In this document: piece after piece, positions 44,708 through 54,200 of the stretch
Layout: each line of letters starts with the position of its first letter
How positions within the stretch are numbered: position 1 is the first letter of the stretch
Source: Solibacteraceae bacterium
GTDB taxonomy: Bacteria > Acidobacteriota > Terriglobia > Bryobacterales > Bryobacteraceae
DNA: 64,000 bases
NCBI GenBank assembly: GCA_026984795.1
Contig: JALSRK010000021.1
Location: forward strand, 1 to 64,000
Direction: 5' to 3'
Program-made: the position numbers and the translations under genes
Notes under the pieces: generated by a model
The model's database searches: none
What the model saw: only the letters and a program-made list of their open reading frames with translations
What the model was told of the DNA's origin: nothing

Positions 44708-47700
44708 TCAAGCAGGAGACGCAGCCACCAACCGCGGCTGGGGAGGCGGAGCGCCGGCCGGCGGGTTCAGCCGGACGGAAACGAGCTTCGAAACTCCCGG
44801 TTCCTGCATCGTCACGCCGTAGAGCGACTCGGCCGCCTCCATTGTCGTCTTCGCATGAGTGATGACGATGAACTGGGTCTGCGCCGACATGTCCCGTAGC
44901 AGGCGGACCATCCGCCGAATGTTCGCCTCGTCCAGGGGAGCGTCCACCTCATCCAGCACGCAGAAGGGGCTCGGGTGATATTGGAAGACGGCCATCAGCA
45001 GGGCCAGAGCCGTCAGCGCCTTCTCGCCGCCGGAAAGCAGCAGAACGTTTTGCAGGCGCTTTCCCGGAGGCGACGCGACGAGATCGATACCGGATTCATT
45101 CGGATTCTCCGGATCCGAGAGCCGCATCTCGCCAACGCCGCCGCCGAAGAGCGTCCGGAACGTGTACTTGAAGTTCTCGTTGATCGCTTCGAAGGCATGG
45201 GCGAAGCGCTTCCGGGTTTCGTCGTCGATCTCGCGGATCGCTTTCTCGGTATCCCGGATCGAGTCGAGCAGATCCTGGCGCTGAGCGTTCAAGAACTCAT
45301 AGCGCTGCCGGGCTTCCTCGTACTCTTCCAGCGCCGCCGGGTTCACCGGGCCCAAGTTCTCGATCCGCGTTCTGAGGCGCTCGTAGCGCTCTTCCGCATC
45401 CGCCAAGGCCTCTTCATCCAGTTCCTCGGGTTCCGCTTCGGCCAGTTCCGGCAGAGTAACCTTGAGCTCTTTGATGCATGTTTCTTCCAGATACTTGAGG
45501 TCAGCGCGGCGCTCGGCGAGAGCCACCTCGATCTGTGACCGCCTTTCTTGAGCCTCTTGCGCCTGGATGCGGAGCTGCTTGAGCTCTTCCTCGAAGGCGG
45601 CCAGCCGGTCGCGAAGCTGCGTCTCCTCGCTGCTCAAGCGTTCGGCTTGCTCTTCGGCGGCGGCGATCTCCTCGGCCAGCTCGTTCGACCGCCGGTCGAG
45701 TTCTATGTTGTTTTCCAAGAGCCGGGCGCGCTCCACACCCAAGCGCTCCATCTCGGCGGCGAGCGACTGGCGCGCCTTGTCGATCTCGGCTTTCTGGGCC
45801 TCGACCCGCTGCCGGGCGGCCTGCTCGGCCCGCCGCCGCTCATCGCGCTCGGCAAGCTGGACGCGAAGGGCAGCGTGCTCCTCGGCCGCCCGCGCCGTTC
45901 GGGAGTCCAGTTCCTCTCGCTCGGCCCGGGCCTTCTCCAAGGCTTCTTCTTCCGCCCGGCGCGCACGTTCTTTCTCGGCAACGGCGCTGAGGAGTTCCTC
46001 GCACCGCCGGCGGGCTTCGCGCCGGGCCTCTTCCAGGCGCTCCAGTTCGGCCGCTGCAACGCGGCGCCGCTGTTCCGCCCGGCGCCGCTCTTCCTCGAGC
46101 TTGCGCACTTCACTTTCCAGCGCAACGACGTCCTTTTCCCGCTGCTGCTGGCCGGCGCGCAACGACTCGAGCTGTTCGGTCATCCCCGCCAGGCGCTCCT
46201 CGAGCTGCCCTACGGCCCGGGCAGCTTCGGCCAATTCGGTCTCGCAGCGAGCCAGCTGGGTGCGAATCTCGCGGAGTTCGCGCTTGAGCGCCAGCGGTCC
46301 TCCCTTGGACTTCTTCCCGCCCGATACGGCGTAGCCGTGGTAACAGACCCCGTCCTCGAGCAAGAAGTAGAAGTCCGGATATTGCTGCGCCAGACGGCGG
46401 GCAGCTTCGTGCGACTCGGCGATCAGACAGCGGGCGATGCGGGGAACCAGTTCGGTGGGAGCATGCGTCAAGCCGTTGGTCATCCGCAGCACGTCGGAGA
46501 GCCGCGTGACGATACCCGTCTCAGGTCCCAGAGGCGGCTCCGGCGCCCCGTCGCCGAAACTCAGGCCGGGTTCCGGGTGGACGAGGAACGTGGCCCGGCC
46601 CTCCACCTCCCGGCGCATCAGTTCGATGCCCTGGGACGCCTCGCTCCAGTCGCGCACGACGATGTACTCGAGCTCATCGTGAAGGAACTCTTCCACCGCT
46701 TTTTCAAATTCCGGCTCGACGTCGAGGAAGTCGGCCAGGACGCCCACCGGTTCGAGGCCGCCCGGCTCCGCTGCCACCGCAGTAAAGAACCGTTTCACCG
46801 ATTCCGTCGTATACGCGCGGTGCGACAGGATCTCTTCCAGGGACTCCCGGCGGGCCCGCAACTGGGACGCCCGGGAGCGTGAGGATTCGAGCCTCCGCCT
46901 GGACTCGCCGAGCTCCGATTTCAACCGCTCGAGACTGGTTTCGACTTCAGCGCGCCGGGAAACTACGCCGGCCAGCTCGGTTCGTTTGCCCTGCAGTTCG
47001 CCATCCACCTGCGCGCACCGGGCCGCCAGGCGTTGCAGCTCCTGCTCCGCGGTTTCGCGTTCTTTGCCTGCTCGCGCCATGTCACGGCCGATCGAGGCGA
47101 GGAATTCATCGGCCTGGGTAAGCTCGGACCGGAACCGGGAAGCCTCGCCGAGCAGTTCGAGCACCGTCTTCCGGGCGGCTTCCATCGCCTGCTGCCGCTC
47201 CCGCAGTTGCGCCTGGAGCTGTTCGCGCTCGCGGCTCTTGGCGGCCAGTTCCGCCCGGGCCTGTTCGACCGTCTGCTCCAGTTCGGCCAGCGTGCGCTCG
47301 TGCGCCTCGATGCTCTCGGCCAGCTGGGCGGTCCTGCCCTCGAGGGATTTCGCCTGTGTCTCTCCTTGCGTCAGCCTAAGCTCGATATCGGCGATCTGGC
47401 GCGCCTGTGACTCCAGCCTCCCGCGAGTGCGCTCGCTCTCCACCTTCAACTCGGCGAGGCGCTGGCGGGTCTCCCTGAGCCGGGCCTCCAGCTCGTAAAG
47501 AGCCTGCTGAGCCTCCGACTGCGCTTTCTCCCTTTCGGTGACCTGGTCGTTCAACTTCCGGAGCGTCGCCGCGGCCTCGTTCAGATCGAGGGCGATCTTC
47601 GTCGCTTCGCGCTCGAGCAGCCGGAAGCGTCCAGCAAGCGTCCGCCGCAACTCGACCACCATTTCGGCGCGCAGCTTCTTGAAGCGCTCCGCCTTCTTCG

Positions 47701-48436
47701 CCTGCCGGTTCAGGGAGTTCACCTGCCGGCCTACTTCTTCGAGAATGTCGAAGACCCGGGCCAGGTTCTGCCGCGCCCCTTCCAGCTTGGCTTCGGCCAG
47801 ACGCCGTTTCGCCTTGAACTTGCTGATGCCGGCCGCCTCCTCGATCACGGCGCGGCGATCTGCCGGACGTGAACTGAGGATCTGGCCGATCCGCCCCTGT
47901 TCGATGATGGCGTAAGACTCCGGACCAAGCCCGGTCCCCATGAACAGGTCTTGAATATCCCGCAGACGCGCCGGGCGGCCGTCGATCAAGTATTCACTTT
48001 GCCCGGAGCGGTACAGGCGCCGAGTGACGGTGATTTCCCGCAGGCGGTGACCACCGTGCCCGTTCGTCGGGCGCGCTCCGGCGGCCTCGTGAGACTCCGT
48101 GAGCGGCGCGTGGCCGTTATGTCCGCCCGCTTCCCCGGCCGCCGGTTTCGCCGGCAGGATCTCGTAGCCCGGATCAACGAGCGTCATCGTCACCGAGGCC
48201 GCGCCCAGTGGCTTGCGGGTAGCCGTTCCAGCAAAGATCACGTCGGCCATGCGCACGCCACGCAGGCTCTTCGCCGACTGTTCCCCCAACACCCAACTAA
48301 TCGCGTCACTGATGTTGGACTTCCCGCAGCCGTTCGGACCCACGATCGCGGTGATACCGGCCCCGTTGAACCGCATCTCGGTGCGGTCACAAAACGATTT
48401 GAAGCCCTGAAGCTCGACGCGTTTCAGCCTCAACAA
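44708..48436 (-). CDS. smc: Chromosome segregation protein SMC
   Basis: 1242 residues, about 50 longer than usual. The N-terminal head has Walker A GPNGCGKSN (from residue 33) and the Q-loop near SWVLGEQSAKSLRG. Two long coiled-coil arms flank a hinge at about 520-690. The C-terminal head has LLSGGEKALTALALL (signature) and FCVLDEVDAPLDEANI (Walker B). A 38-residue glycine/histidine/alanine-rich insert (about 95-133, with GGHNGHAPL and TNGHGGHR) interrupts the head before VTRRLYRSGQSEYLIDG. It organises and segregates chromosomes with ScpA and ScpB, which are elsewhere. The long + strand frames across it are antisense shadows. Confidence 0.96.
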   Translation of the reverse strand: MLRLKRVELQGFKSFCDRTEMRFNGAGITAIVGPNGCGKSNISDAISWVLGEQSAKSLRGVRMADVIFAGTATRKPLGAASVTMTLVDPGYEILPAKPAAGEAGGHNGHAPLTESHEAAGARPTNGHGGHRLREITVTRRLYRSGQSEYLIDGRPARLRDIQDLFMGTGLGPESYAIIEQGRIGQILSSRPADRRAVIEEAAGISKFKAKRRLAEAKLEGARQNLARVFDILEEVGRQVNSLNRQAKKAERFKKLRAEMVVELRRTLAGRFRLLEREATKIALDLNEAAATLRKLNDQVTEREKAQSEAQQALYELEARLRETRQRLAELKVESERTRGRLESQARQIADIELRLTQGETQAKSLEGRTAQLAESIEAHERTLAELEQTVEQARAELAAKSREREQLQAQLRERQQAMEAARKTVLELLGEASRFRSELTQADEFLASIGRDMARAGKERETAEQELQRLAARCAQVDGELQGKRTELAGVVSRRAEVETSLERLKSELGESRRRLESSRSRASQLRARRESLEEILSHRAYTTESVKRFFTAVAAEPGGLEPVGVLADFLDVEPEFEKAVEEFLHDELEYIVVRDWSEASQGIELMRREVEGRATFLVHPEPGLSFGDGAPEPPLGPETGIVTRLSDVLRMTNGLTHAPTELVPRIARCLIAESHEAARRLAQQYPDFYFLLEDGVCYHGYAVSGGKKSKGGPLALKRELREIRTQLARCETELAEAARAVGQLEERLAGMTEQLESLRAGQQQREKDVVALESEVRKLEEERRRAEQRRRVAAAELERLEEARREARRRCEELLSAVAEKERARRAEEEALEKARAEREELDSRTARAAEEHAALRVQLAERDERRRAEQAARQRVEAQKAEIDKARQSLAAEMERLGVERARLLENNIELDRRSNELAEEIAAAEEQAERLSSEETQLRDRLAAFEEELKQLRIQAQEAQERRSQIEVALAERRADLKYLEETCIKELKVTLPELAEAEPEELDEEALADAEERYERLRTRIENLGPVNPAALEEYEEARQRYEFLNAQRQDLLDSIRDTEKAIREIDDETRKRFAHAFEAINENFKYTFRTLFGGGVGEMRLSDPENPNESGIDLVASPPGKRLQNVLLLSGGEKALTALALLMAVFQYHPSPFCVLDEVDAPLDEANIRRMVRLLRDMSAQTQFIVITHAKTTMEAAESLYGVTMQEPGVSKLVSVRLNPPAGAPPPQPRLVAASPA

Positions 48437-48803
48437 GTGGCTATACCCTCACTTCCCTCACTAGTACCAAATGTCGCTTGTGTCCAGCTCGTCGCTCGCG
48501 TCTCGGGGGGATATCGACTCCATGGTAACCGGCGCCGAGTCAAAAGTAAAGGGGCACGCCCACTCCATGTTGGGTCCTCGCGAACGCCACCCCAACATGT
48601 TGGCCCCCTCTTCCCACATGGAGGCGTATCGCCCAGAGTTTGCGTACTCCGCTCTCCTCTCGCAGGGACCCCGTCCGTTCGGCGAGGCTCAGCCCATTCA
48701 GAACTCTCCGCCCCTCAGCGGTCGGCCCCGCTCCGGGCAGGATAAGATTGAGATTGTTTGCCCTTAATCTCACCCGGACGAACTCACCGGGATACCGACA
48801 CCT
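48437..48803. other. Divergent intergenic region between smc and a propeller gene
   Basis: 367 bp that must hold the smc promoter (minus strand) and that of the propeller gene. It contains the hairpin at 48566-48599 and a weak six-pair hairpin at 48750-48771. No convincing -35/-10 pair was found. Confidence 0.45.
48566..48599. repeat. 9-bp inverted repeat upstream of smc
   Basis: CATGTTGGG (48566-48574) and CCCAACATG (48591-48599) are perfect inverted copies around 16 bases. It could be an operator for either divergent gene or part of a leader structure. Confidence 0.45.
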
Positions 48804-49832
48804 ATGAGACGAACACCACTGCTCCTGTTTACCCTCGCAAGCTTGCTGGCCGCCCCTCGAACACGGGCTGCCGAAAAGAGCCCCCATCTGAAAAACATCC
48901 GCCAGCTCACCTTCGGGGGGCAGAACGCCGAGGCCTACTGGTCCCCCGACGGCAGGCGTCTGATCTTCCAGTCTACGCGGGACGGATACAAGTGCGACCA
49001 GATCTACGTCATGAACGCCGACGGCTCCGGAGTGCGGCTGGTTTCCACCGGAAAAGGCGTCACCACCTGCGGCTATTTCCTCCCCGACGGCAAGCACATC
49101 CTTTACGCCTCCACTCACGAGGCGGGTCCGGCGTGCCCGCCCCGCCCGGACCGGAGCAAAGGCTACGTCTGGCCGGTCTACGCCGGCTACGACATCTACC
49201 TGGCCACCGACGAGGGCAAGATCATCAAGAAGCTCACCAACGCGCCCGGCTACGACGCCGAAGCGACCGTGAACTGGAAAACGGGCCGCATCTTGTACAC
49301 CTCGAAGGCTTCCGGCGACCTGGACCTCTGGACGATGAAGACCGACGGCAGCGGCAAGCGGCGCGTCACCACTACGCTGGGTTACGACGGCGGGGCTTTC
49401 TACTCGCGTGATGGCTCGAAGATCGTCTGGCGCGCCCATCATCCGGCCACCGAAGCAGCCCGTACCCGGTACCTCGACCTCCTGGCGCAGGACCTGACAA
49501 CGCCGATGAAAATGGAGCTGTTCCTCGCCGACGCCGACGGCTCGAACGTTCGGCAGCTCACCGACTTCGGCTGCGCCAGCTTCGCCCCCCAGTTCACCCC
49601 CGACGGCAAGCGGATCATCTTCTCCTCGAACAAGAACAACTGCGACGGCTACCGGTTCGAGCTGTTCCTGATCGACGTCGACGGCGAGAACCTCGAGCAA
49701 GTGACCGATTTCGGCGTTTTCACCGCCTTCCCGGAGTTCTCCCCCGACGGCAAGAAGCTCGTCTTCACGTCCAGCTACAAGGCCACCCAGCGTTACGAGT
49801 TCAACATCTTCGTGGCGGACTGGGTTCCGTAA
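48804..49832 (+). CDS. TolB-like WD40/PD40 beta-propeller, exported
   Basis: 342 residues with a signal peptide (MRRTPLLLFTLASLLAAPRT, cleavage near TRAA). Four or more PD40 repeats are visible: AEAYWSPDGRRLIFQSTRDG, YFLPDGKHILYAST, FYSRDGSKIVWRA, PQFTPDGKRIIFSSNK and PEFSPDGKKLVFTSSY. The N-terminal beta domain of TolB is absent, so this is a stand-alone propeller. Likely periplasmic binding or scaffold role; TolB proper is not implied. Confidence 0.85.
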   Translation: MRRTPLLLFTLASLLAAPRTRAAEKSPHLKNIRQLTFGGQNAEAYWSPDGRRLIFQSTRDGYKCDQIYVMNADGSGVRLVSTGKGVTTCGYFLPDGKHILYASTHEAGPACPPRPDRSKGYVWPVYAGYDIYLATDEGKIIKKLTNAPGYDAEATVNWKTGRILYTSKASGDLDLWTMKTDGSGKRRVTTTLGYDGGAFYSRDGSKIVWRAHHPATEAARTRYLDLLAQDLTTPMKMELFLADADGSNVRQLTDFGCASFAPQFTPDGKRIIFSSNKNNCDGYRFELFLIDVDGENLEQVTDFGVFTAFPEFSPDGKKLVFTSSYKATQRYEFNIFVADWVP

Positions 49833-49856
49833 GAAGCCAGGCAGCGGGCCCGAGAC

Positions 49857-51704
49857 CTATCTGCGCTGCCCGAGGGTCACCTTGGCGGTCACCGGTTTGC
49901 CGTCGCGCAGCACCTTCACTTCGACCGTTTCCCCGACTTTGCTGGCCCGCAAAGCATAGGTGAAGTCGTAGAGGTTCCTGATTGGCTTGCCGCGGAACTC
50001 GACGAGGACGTCCCCCGCTCTGATTCCCGCCTTGTCGGCCGGCGAGCCGGGCCGGATGTCGGCGAAGCGAACGCCGTTCTCAATCTCACCGAAATCGGGA
50101 ATCGAGCCGAAGTAAGCCCCGTATCCGCTGCCGGTGGCTCCGATGGCCGCAGGGTGGCCGCTGGTTTCCGGGGTCACGCGCACGAACCGCGGGCGCTCGG
50201 TCTGGGCCAGCTCGATGGTAACGTCGGCGACCAGATCCACGAGCTCAGCCGCCGCCTCGGCATTGATCTTGTCCCAGGTGTCCGAAGGCTTGTGGTAGTC
50301 CGAATGCAGGCCGGAGAAGAAGAACAGGACAGGGACTTTGCGGGTCACGAAAACCGTGTGATCGCTCGAGCTGTAACCGCTCTTGGCGGTATCGAGCTTC
50401 AAGGGGTGCCGGTGGGCGACCTTGGCGAGCAGCTCCTCGAATGTCGAGCCGGTCCCCGTGCCGCCGACGTAAACCTTGCCGCCGCGGATGCGGCCCACCA
50501 TGTCCATGTTGATCATGGCGACGGCGTTTTCGATGGGCAGCGTCGGGTGCTCCACCCAGTCCCGGGCGCCCAGCAGTCCGATTTCCTCGGCAGCGAAAGC
50601 GATGAACAGCACGCCGCGCCCCAACTGTTCCCCGCGTCCGGCCAGGATGCGCGCCACTTCCAGCAGCGCGGCCGTTCCTGAAGCGTTGTCGTCGGCCCCG
50701 GGGTGGACCTGGCCGATCTGCGACGGGGCGAGCGAGCTTTCGTTGCCCCGCCCCAGATGGTCGTAATGAGCCCCGACGATCACGTACTCCTTCGTCTTGC
50801 CGGGTAGGAAGCCCAAGACATTGCGGACCGTGGCGTGCTCCCGCTCGATGTCTACGGCCAGCGAGACCCGCAACTTCTCCGGCAAGGCGAACGACTGCGG
50901 CTTTTCCCCGGCATCGATGGCCTCCTGCAACCCGGCGAGCGACTTGCCCAGGGGCTTCAGCCACTCGTCCACCACGGCGCGGCGGGCGTGAACGATCAGG
51001 ATGCCGGCGTCCTTCGGGCCGGAGACGCTTCCGAACTTGATCAGGGTGTCCTCTTCATCAGGGCCGCGCTTCTCGTTTACCAGCACCACGGCTTTCGCGC
51101 CGCGGTCGCGGGCGTTGATGGCCTTCGAGATCAGGTGCGCATGCCGGGTCGGCTGCGGGCTGTTGTCCGGATTGAACTTCCGGGGCTCCCCTCGCAAGAT
51201 CACCACGACTTTGCCTTTGACGTCGAGCCCCTCGAAGTCGTCGTAGTCGAACTCTTCGGCGGCCGAGGCGCCGAACCCGGCGAAGACCACGTTGCCTTCC
51301 ACCTCCCCGGTGGAGGAAAAGTTCAGCGGCAGGTAGTCTTCTTTCGTCTTCAGCTCCGTCCTCGCGGTTCCCTGCCGGACGATGAAGTGATGATCCGGTC
51401 CCAAGTGCGCTCCGGTGGTGACGGTGAAACGCTGATAGTAGGACCTTTCGTCCCCGGCCGGCTGCAGGCCGAACCTCTCGAACTGCGCCGCGATGTATTC
51501 CGCTGCGATCTCCAGACCCCGAGTGCCCGACCACCGGCCTTCGAGGGCTGGGTCGGCAAGCGTCTTGACATGCTCGAGATAGAGTTTCGGATCGGCAGTC
51601 GGGAGCCTGGATGCCGCGGCGAGGAACGCAGCCGCGACGGCGGCCAGGGAGAAGATGGCGGCGGCGCGGCGCACCGGGGTGAGGAGACGACTGATCTTGT
51701 CCAT
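49857..51704 (-). CDS. M28 family metallopeptidase with PA and C-terminal PDZ domains
   Basis: 615 residues from ATG 51704 (MDKISRLLTPVRRAAAIFSL, signal anchor). The frame is open upstream to 52097, antisense to the CoA transferase, and is not used. An N-terminal PA-like insert (DVKGKVVVILRGEPRKFNPD) precedes the aminopeptidase core. Zinc and catalytic blocks are VGAHYDHLG, HPGADDNASGTAALLEVAR, FAAEEIGLLGARDWV and SDHTVFVTRKVPVLFFFSG. The C-terminus has a PDZ domain (FADIRPGSPADKAGIRAGDV). It probably trims peptides in the periplasm. Confidence 0.92.
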   Translation of the reverse strand: MDKISRLLTPVRRAAAIFSLAAVAAAFLAAASRLPTADPKLYLEHVKTLADPALEGRWSGTRGLEIAAEYIAAQFERFGLQPAGDERSYYQRFTVTTGAHLGPDHHFIVRQGTARTELKTKEDYLPLNFSSTGEVEGNVVFAGFGASAAEEFDYDDFEGLDVKGKVVVILRGEPRKFNPDNSPQPTRHAHLISKAINARDRGAKAVVLVNEKRGPDEEDTLIKFGSVSGPKDAGILIVHARRAVVDEWLKPLGKSLAGLQEAIDAGEKPQSFALPEKLRVSLAVDIEREHATVRNVLGFLPGKTKEYVIVGAHYDHLGRGNESSLAPSQIGQVHPGADDNASGTAALLEVARILAGRGEQLGRGVLFIAFAAEEIGLLGARDWVEHPTLPIENAVAMINMDMVGRIRGGKVYVGGTGTGSTFEELLAKVAHRHPLKLDTAKSGYSSSDHTVFVTRKVPVLFFFSGLHSDYHKPSDTWDKINAEAAAELVDLVADVTIELAQTERPRFVRVTPETSGHPAAIGATGSGYGAYFGSIPDFGEIENGVRFADIRPGSPADKAGIRAGDVLVEFRGKPIRNLYDFTYALRASKVGETVEVKVLRDGKPVTAKVTLGQRR

Positions 51705-51834
51705 GGGATCTGTTGCACCAGAAAGGACTTCTTGGCTCGATCCTAGCAAACGCCCGCCGCCGCACACCACCCGTGGCGAGCCCCCGGCGGGTGATGAGCC
51801 GCCGTTGATATACTGGACCGGCGCGTCAAGCAAC

Positions 51835-53394
51835 ATGACCAAACCGGTTGTCACCGCCGAGGAGGCGGTTTCCCAGATCCCAGACGGCGCCACCATCGGC
51901 ATCGGCGGCTCCGGCGCCGGCCACGCCATCCCCGACCTGCTCCTCAAGGCTCTCGGTGAGCGCTTCCGCCGCACCGGCCATCCCCGGGAGCTGACCCTGG
52001 TGCACGCCTTCGGCGTCGGCAACCAGAAAGACCGGGGCCTGGAGCACATGGCCTTCCCCGGCATGTACAAGCGCGTCGTCGGAGGGCACTGGTCCATGGC
52101 ACCGTCGATGGCGAAGCTGGCCGCCGAGAACGCCTTCGAAGCCTATTGCCTGCCCGCCGGAGTGATCACGCAACTCTTCCACACCGCCGCCGCGGGCTCG
52201 CCCGGCTGGCTCACCCACGTGGGCCTGGAGACCTTCATCGACCCGCGCCTGGAAGGCGGCAAGCTGAACGGGCGGGCCACCGAAGACCTCGTCGAACTCG
52301 TCGAGCGCGACGGCCGGCGGTGGCTCTTCTACCGGACGATCCCGATCGACGTCGCTTTGATCCACGCCTGGGAAGCCGATCCGCTGGGCAACCTCGGCAT
52401 GACGAAAGAAGCCGGCTTCTGGCACAACTGCCCTCTGGCGCAAGCGGCCAAGACCGCCGGCGGCATTACCATCGCCGTGGTCCGGGAGCTGGTCGATCGG
52501 GGCGGCATCCACCCCCAGCGGGTGGTGGCGCCGGGCTGTTTCGTGGACTACATCGTCCACGACCCCGGCCAGGGCATGACTTTTCAGATCGACTTCGACC
52601 CCACGCTCAACGGAGACGCCGTCAAGCCGGAGAGCGATTTCCCGCCGTTCCCGCTGAGCATCCGCAAGGTGATCGCCCGGCGGGCGGCCCTCGAGCTGGC
52701 CCCCGGCGCCGTGCTGAACGTCGGCTTCGGCATGCCGGACGGGGTGGTGAAGGTGGCCCGGGAACAAGGGCTCGCCGATACGATCCTGCCGACCATCGAG
52801 CACGGCCAGTTCGGCGGCATCCCCGCCGAGGGGCTCGACTTCGGCGCCTCCTACAACGCCCAGGCGATCCTCGAGACCATCCACATGTTCGACTTCTACC
52901 AGGGCCGCGGCGTGGACCAGGCCTATCTGGGTTTCCTGCAGGTGGACCGCCACGGCAACGTCAACGTTTCGAAGCTCGGCGACACCGTCATCGGCACCGG
53001 CGGCTTCATCGACATCCACCAGCGCGCCCGCAAGGTAGTCTTCTGCGGCACGCTGGCGGTGCGGGCGAAACCCGAGATCGCCGCCGGCGGCATCCGGTAC
53101 GCCGCCCACGGCAAGCCGAAGTTCGTCGAGGACGTCCTTCAGATCACCTTCAGCGCCCGCTACGCCCTCGAGCAGCGCCAGGAGGTGCTCTACGTCACCG
53201 AAGCCGCTGTGTTCCGCCTCGCCGAAGGCGGAATCGTCCTCGAGGAGGTCGCGCCGGGAATCGATCTGGAGCGGGACCTTTACCCGCAGATGGGCTTCCG
53301 GCCGCGGCTGGCCCAGCCTCTGAGAACGATGCCGGCGGAACTCTTCGAAGACGAGCTCTTGCCGCGGCGGCTGTTCCGGTATTACGGAGCCTGA
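51835..53394 (+). CDS. Fused-subunit CoA transferase (acetate/propionate CoA-transferase family)
   Basis: 519 residues from ATG 51835; upstream frame rejected because this start gives the normal opening VVTAEEAVSQIPDGATIGIG. The alpha-like half has GIGGSGAGHAIPDLLLKALG. The beta-like half contains VLNVGFGMPDGVVKVA and TIEHGQFGGIP, whose Glu in E-x-G is the expected catalytic residue forming the glutamyl-CoA thioester. The end is DLYPQMGFRPRLAQPLRTMP. It moves CoA between short-chain acids. An enoyl-CoA hydratase follows after 5 bp, so acyl-CoA metabolism is implied. Confidence 0.9.
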   Translation: MTKPVVTAEEAVSQIPDGATIGIGGSGAGHAIPDLLLKALGERFRRTGHPRELTLVHAFGVGNQKDRGLEHMAFPGMYKRVVGGHWSMAPSMAKLAAENAFEAYCLPAGVITQLFHTAAAGSPGWLTHVGLETFIDPRLEGGKLNGRATEDLVELVERDGRRWLFYRTIPIDVALIHAWEADPLGNLGMTKEAGFWHNCPLAQAAKTAGGITIAVVRELVDRGGIHPQRVVAPGCFVDYIVHDPGQGMTFQIDFDPTLNGDAVKPESDFPPFPLSIRKVIARRAALELAPGAVLNVGFGMPDGVVKVAREQGLADTILPTIEHGQFGGIPAEGLDFGASYNAQAILETIHMFDFYQGRGVDQAYLGFLQVDRHGNVNVSKLGDTVIGTGGFIDIHQRARKVVFCGTLAVRAKPEIAAGGIRYAAHGKPKFVEDVLQITFSARYALEQRQEVLYVTEAAVFRLAEGGIVLEEVAPGIDLERDLYPQMGFRPRLAQPLRTMPAELFEDELLPRRLFRYYGA

Positions 53395-53399
53395 AGCCC

Positions 53400-54179
53400 A
53401 TGTCTTACCCGAACCTGATCGTAGAGATCGAAGACGGCATTGCGACCGTGACGATCAACCGGCCCGAGAAGCGCAACGCCCTGGACCGGGAAACATTCCT
53501 GAGCCTGGAAGCCTGTTTCGAAGATCTCTCCCGCGACCTGGAAGTCCGGGCGGCGGTCGTCACCGGGGCCGGCGACCGGGCCTTCGTCGCCGGCGCCGAC
53601 ATTTCGGCCATCGCGGAGCTGGACGCCCAGGCCGGACGCGAGTGGTGCGCTCTCGGGCAGCGGGTCTTCAACAGGATCGAAGCGATGCGCAAGCCGGTGA
53701 TCGCCGCGATCAACGGCTACGCGCTCGGAGCCGGCCTCGAACTGGCCATGGCCTGCCACTTGCGGGTGGCGGCGGAAACGGCCAGGCTCGGCCAGCCCGA
53801 GGTCAAGATCGGCTGGATCCCCGGCAACGGGGGCTCGCAGCGGCTGCCGCGGCTGGTGGGCGTCGGCAAGGCGCTCGAAATGATGCTGACCGGCGAGCCG
53901 GTCACCGCCGAGGAGGCCCGGTGGATGGGGTTGGTGAACAGCGTCGTCCCGGCCGGCAAAGCGGTCGAACGGGCCCGGGAGCTGGCGGCGCAGATCCTGG
54001 AGAACTCCCGTTCAGCGGTCGCGCTGGTTTTGGATGCCGTCTACCAGGGCCGCCACATGCCCTTCGCCGAGGCTCTGGCCTACGAGGCCGCCCTGGGCGG
54101 TATCGCTGCGGCGAGCCCCGACGCCCGAGAGGGGGCGCGGGCCTTCCTGGAGAAGCGCAAACCGCAGTTCGAACGGTGA
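53400..54179 (+). CDS. Enoyl-CoA hydratase/isomerase (crotonase) family
   Basis: 259 residues from ATG 53400. VTINRPEKRNALDRETF opens the fold. DRAFVAGADISAIAEL gives the oxyanion loop, GYALGAGLELAMACHLRVA holds the first catalytic Glu, and LGQPEVKIGWIPGNGGSQRL the following loop, with Gly-Asn-Gly-Gly where hydratases often have a second Glu, so isomerase or another crotonase activity is possible. It is tightly linked to the CoA transferase. Confidence 0.92.
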   Translation: MSYPNLIVEIEDGIATVTINRPEKRNALDRETFLSLEACFEDLSRDLEVRAAVVTGAGDRAFVAGADISAIAELDAQAGREWCALGQRVFNRIEAMRKPVIAAINGYALGAGLELAMACHLRVAAETARLGQPEVKIGWIPGNGGSQRLPRLVGVGKALEMMLTGEPVTAEEARWMGLVNSVVPAGKAVERARELAAQILENSRSAVALVLDAVYQGRHMPFAEALAYEAALGGIAAASPDAREGARAFLEKRKPQFER

Positions 54180-54200
54180 CTCCCTTGCCGGAGACGCCCG

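Noticed and set aside
45548-46882. Long + strand open frame (444 codons) across smc
   Set aside because: It is antisense to the coiled-coil part of smc, has no recognisable domain, and is explained by high GC and charged-residue codons on the opposite strand.
51705-52097. Longer N-terminus for the M28 peptidase
   Set aside because: It would be antisense to the CoA transferase and removes the signal peptide from the N-terminus.
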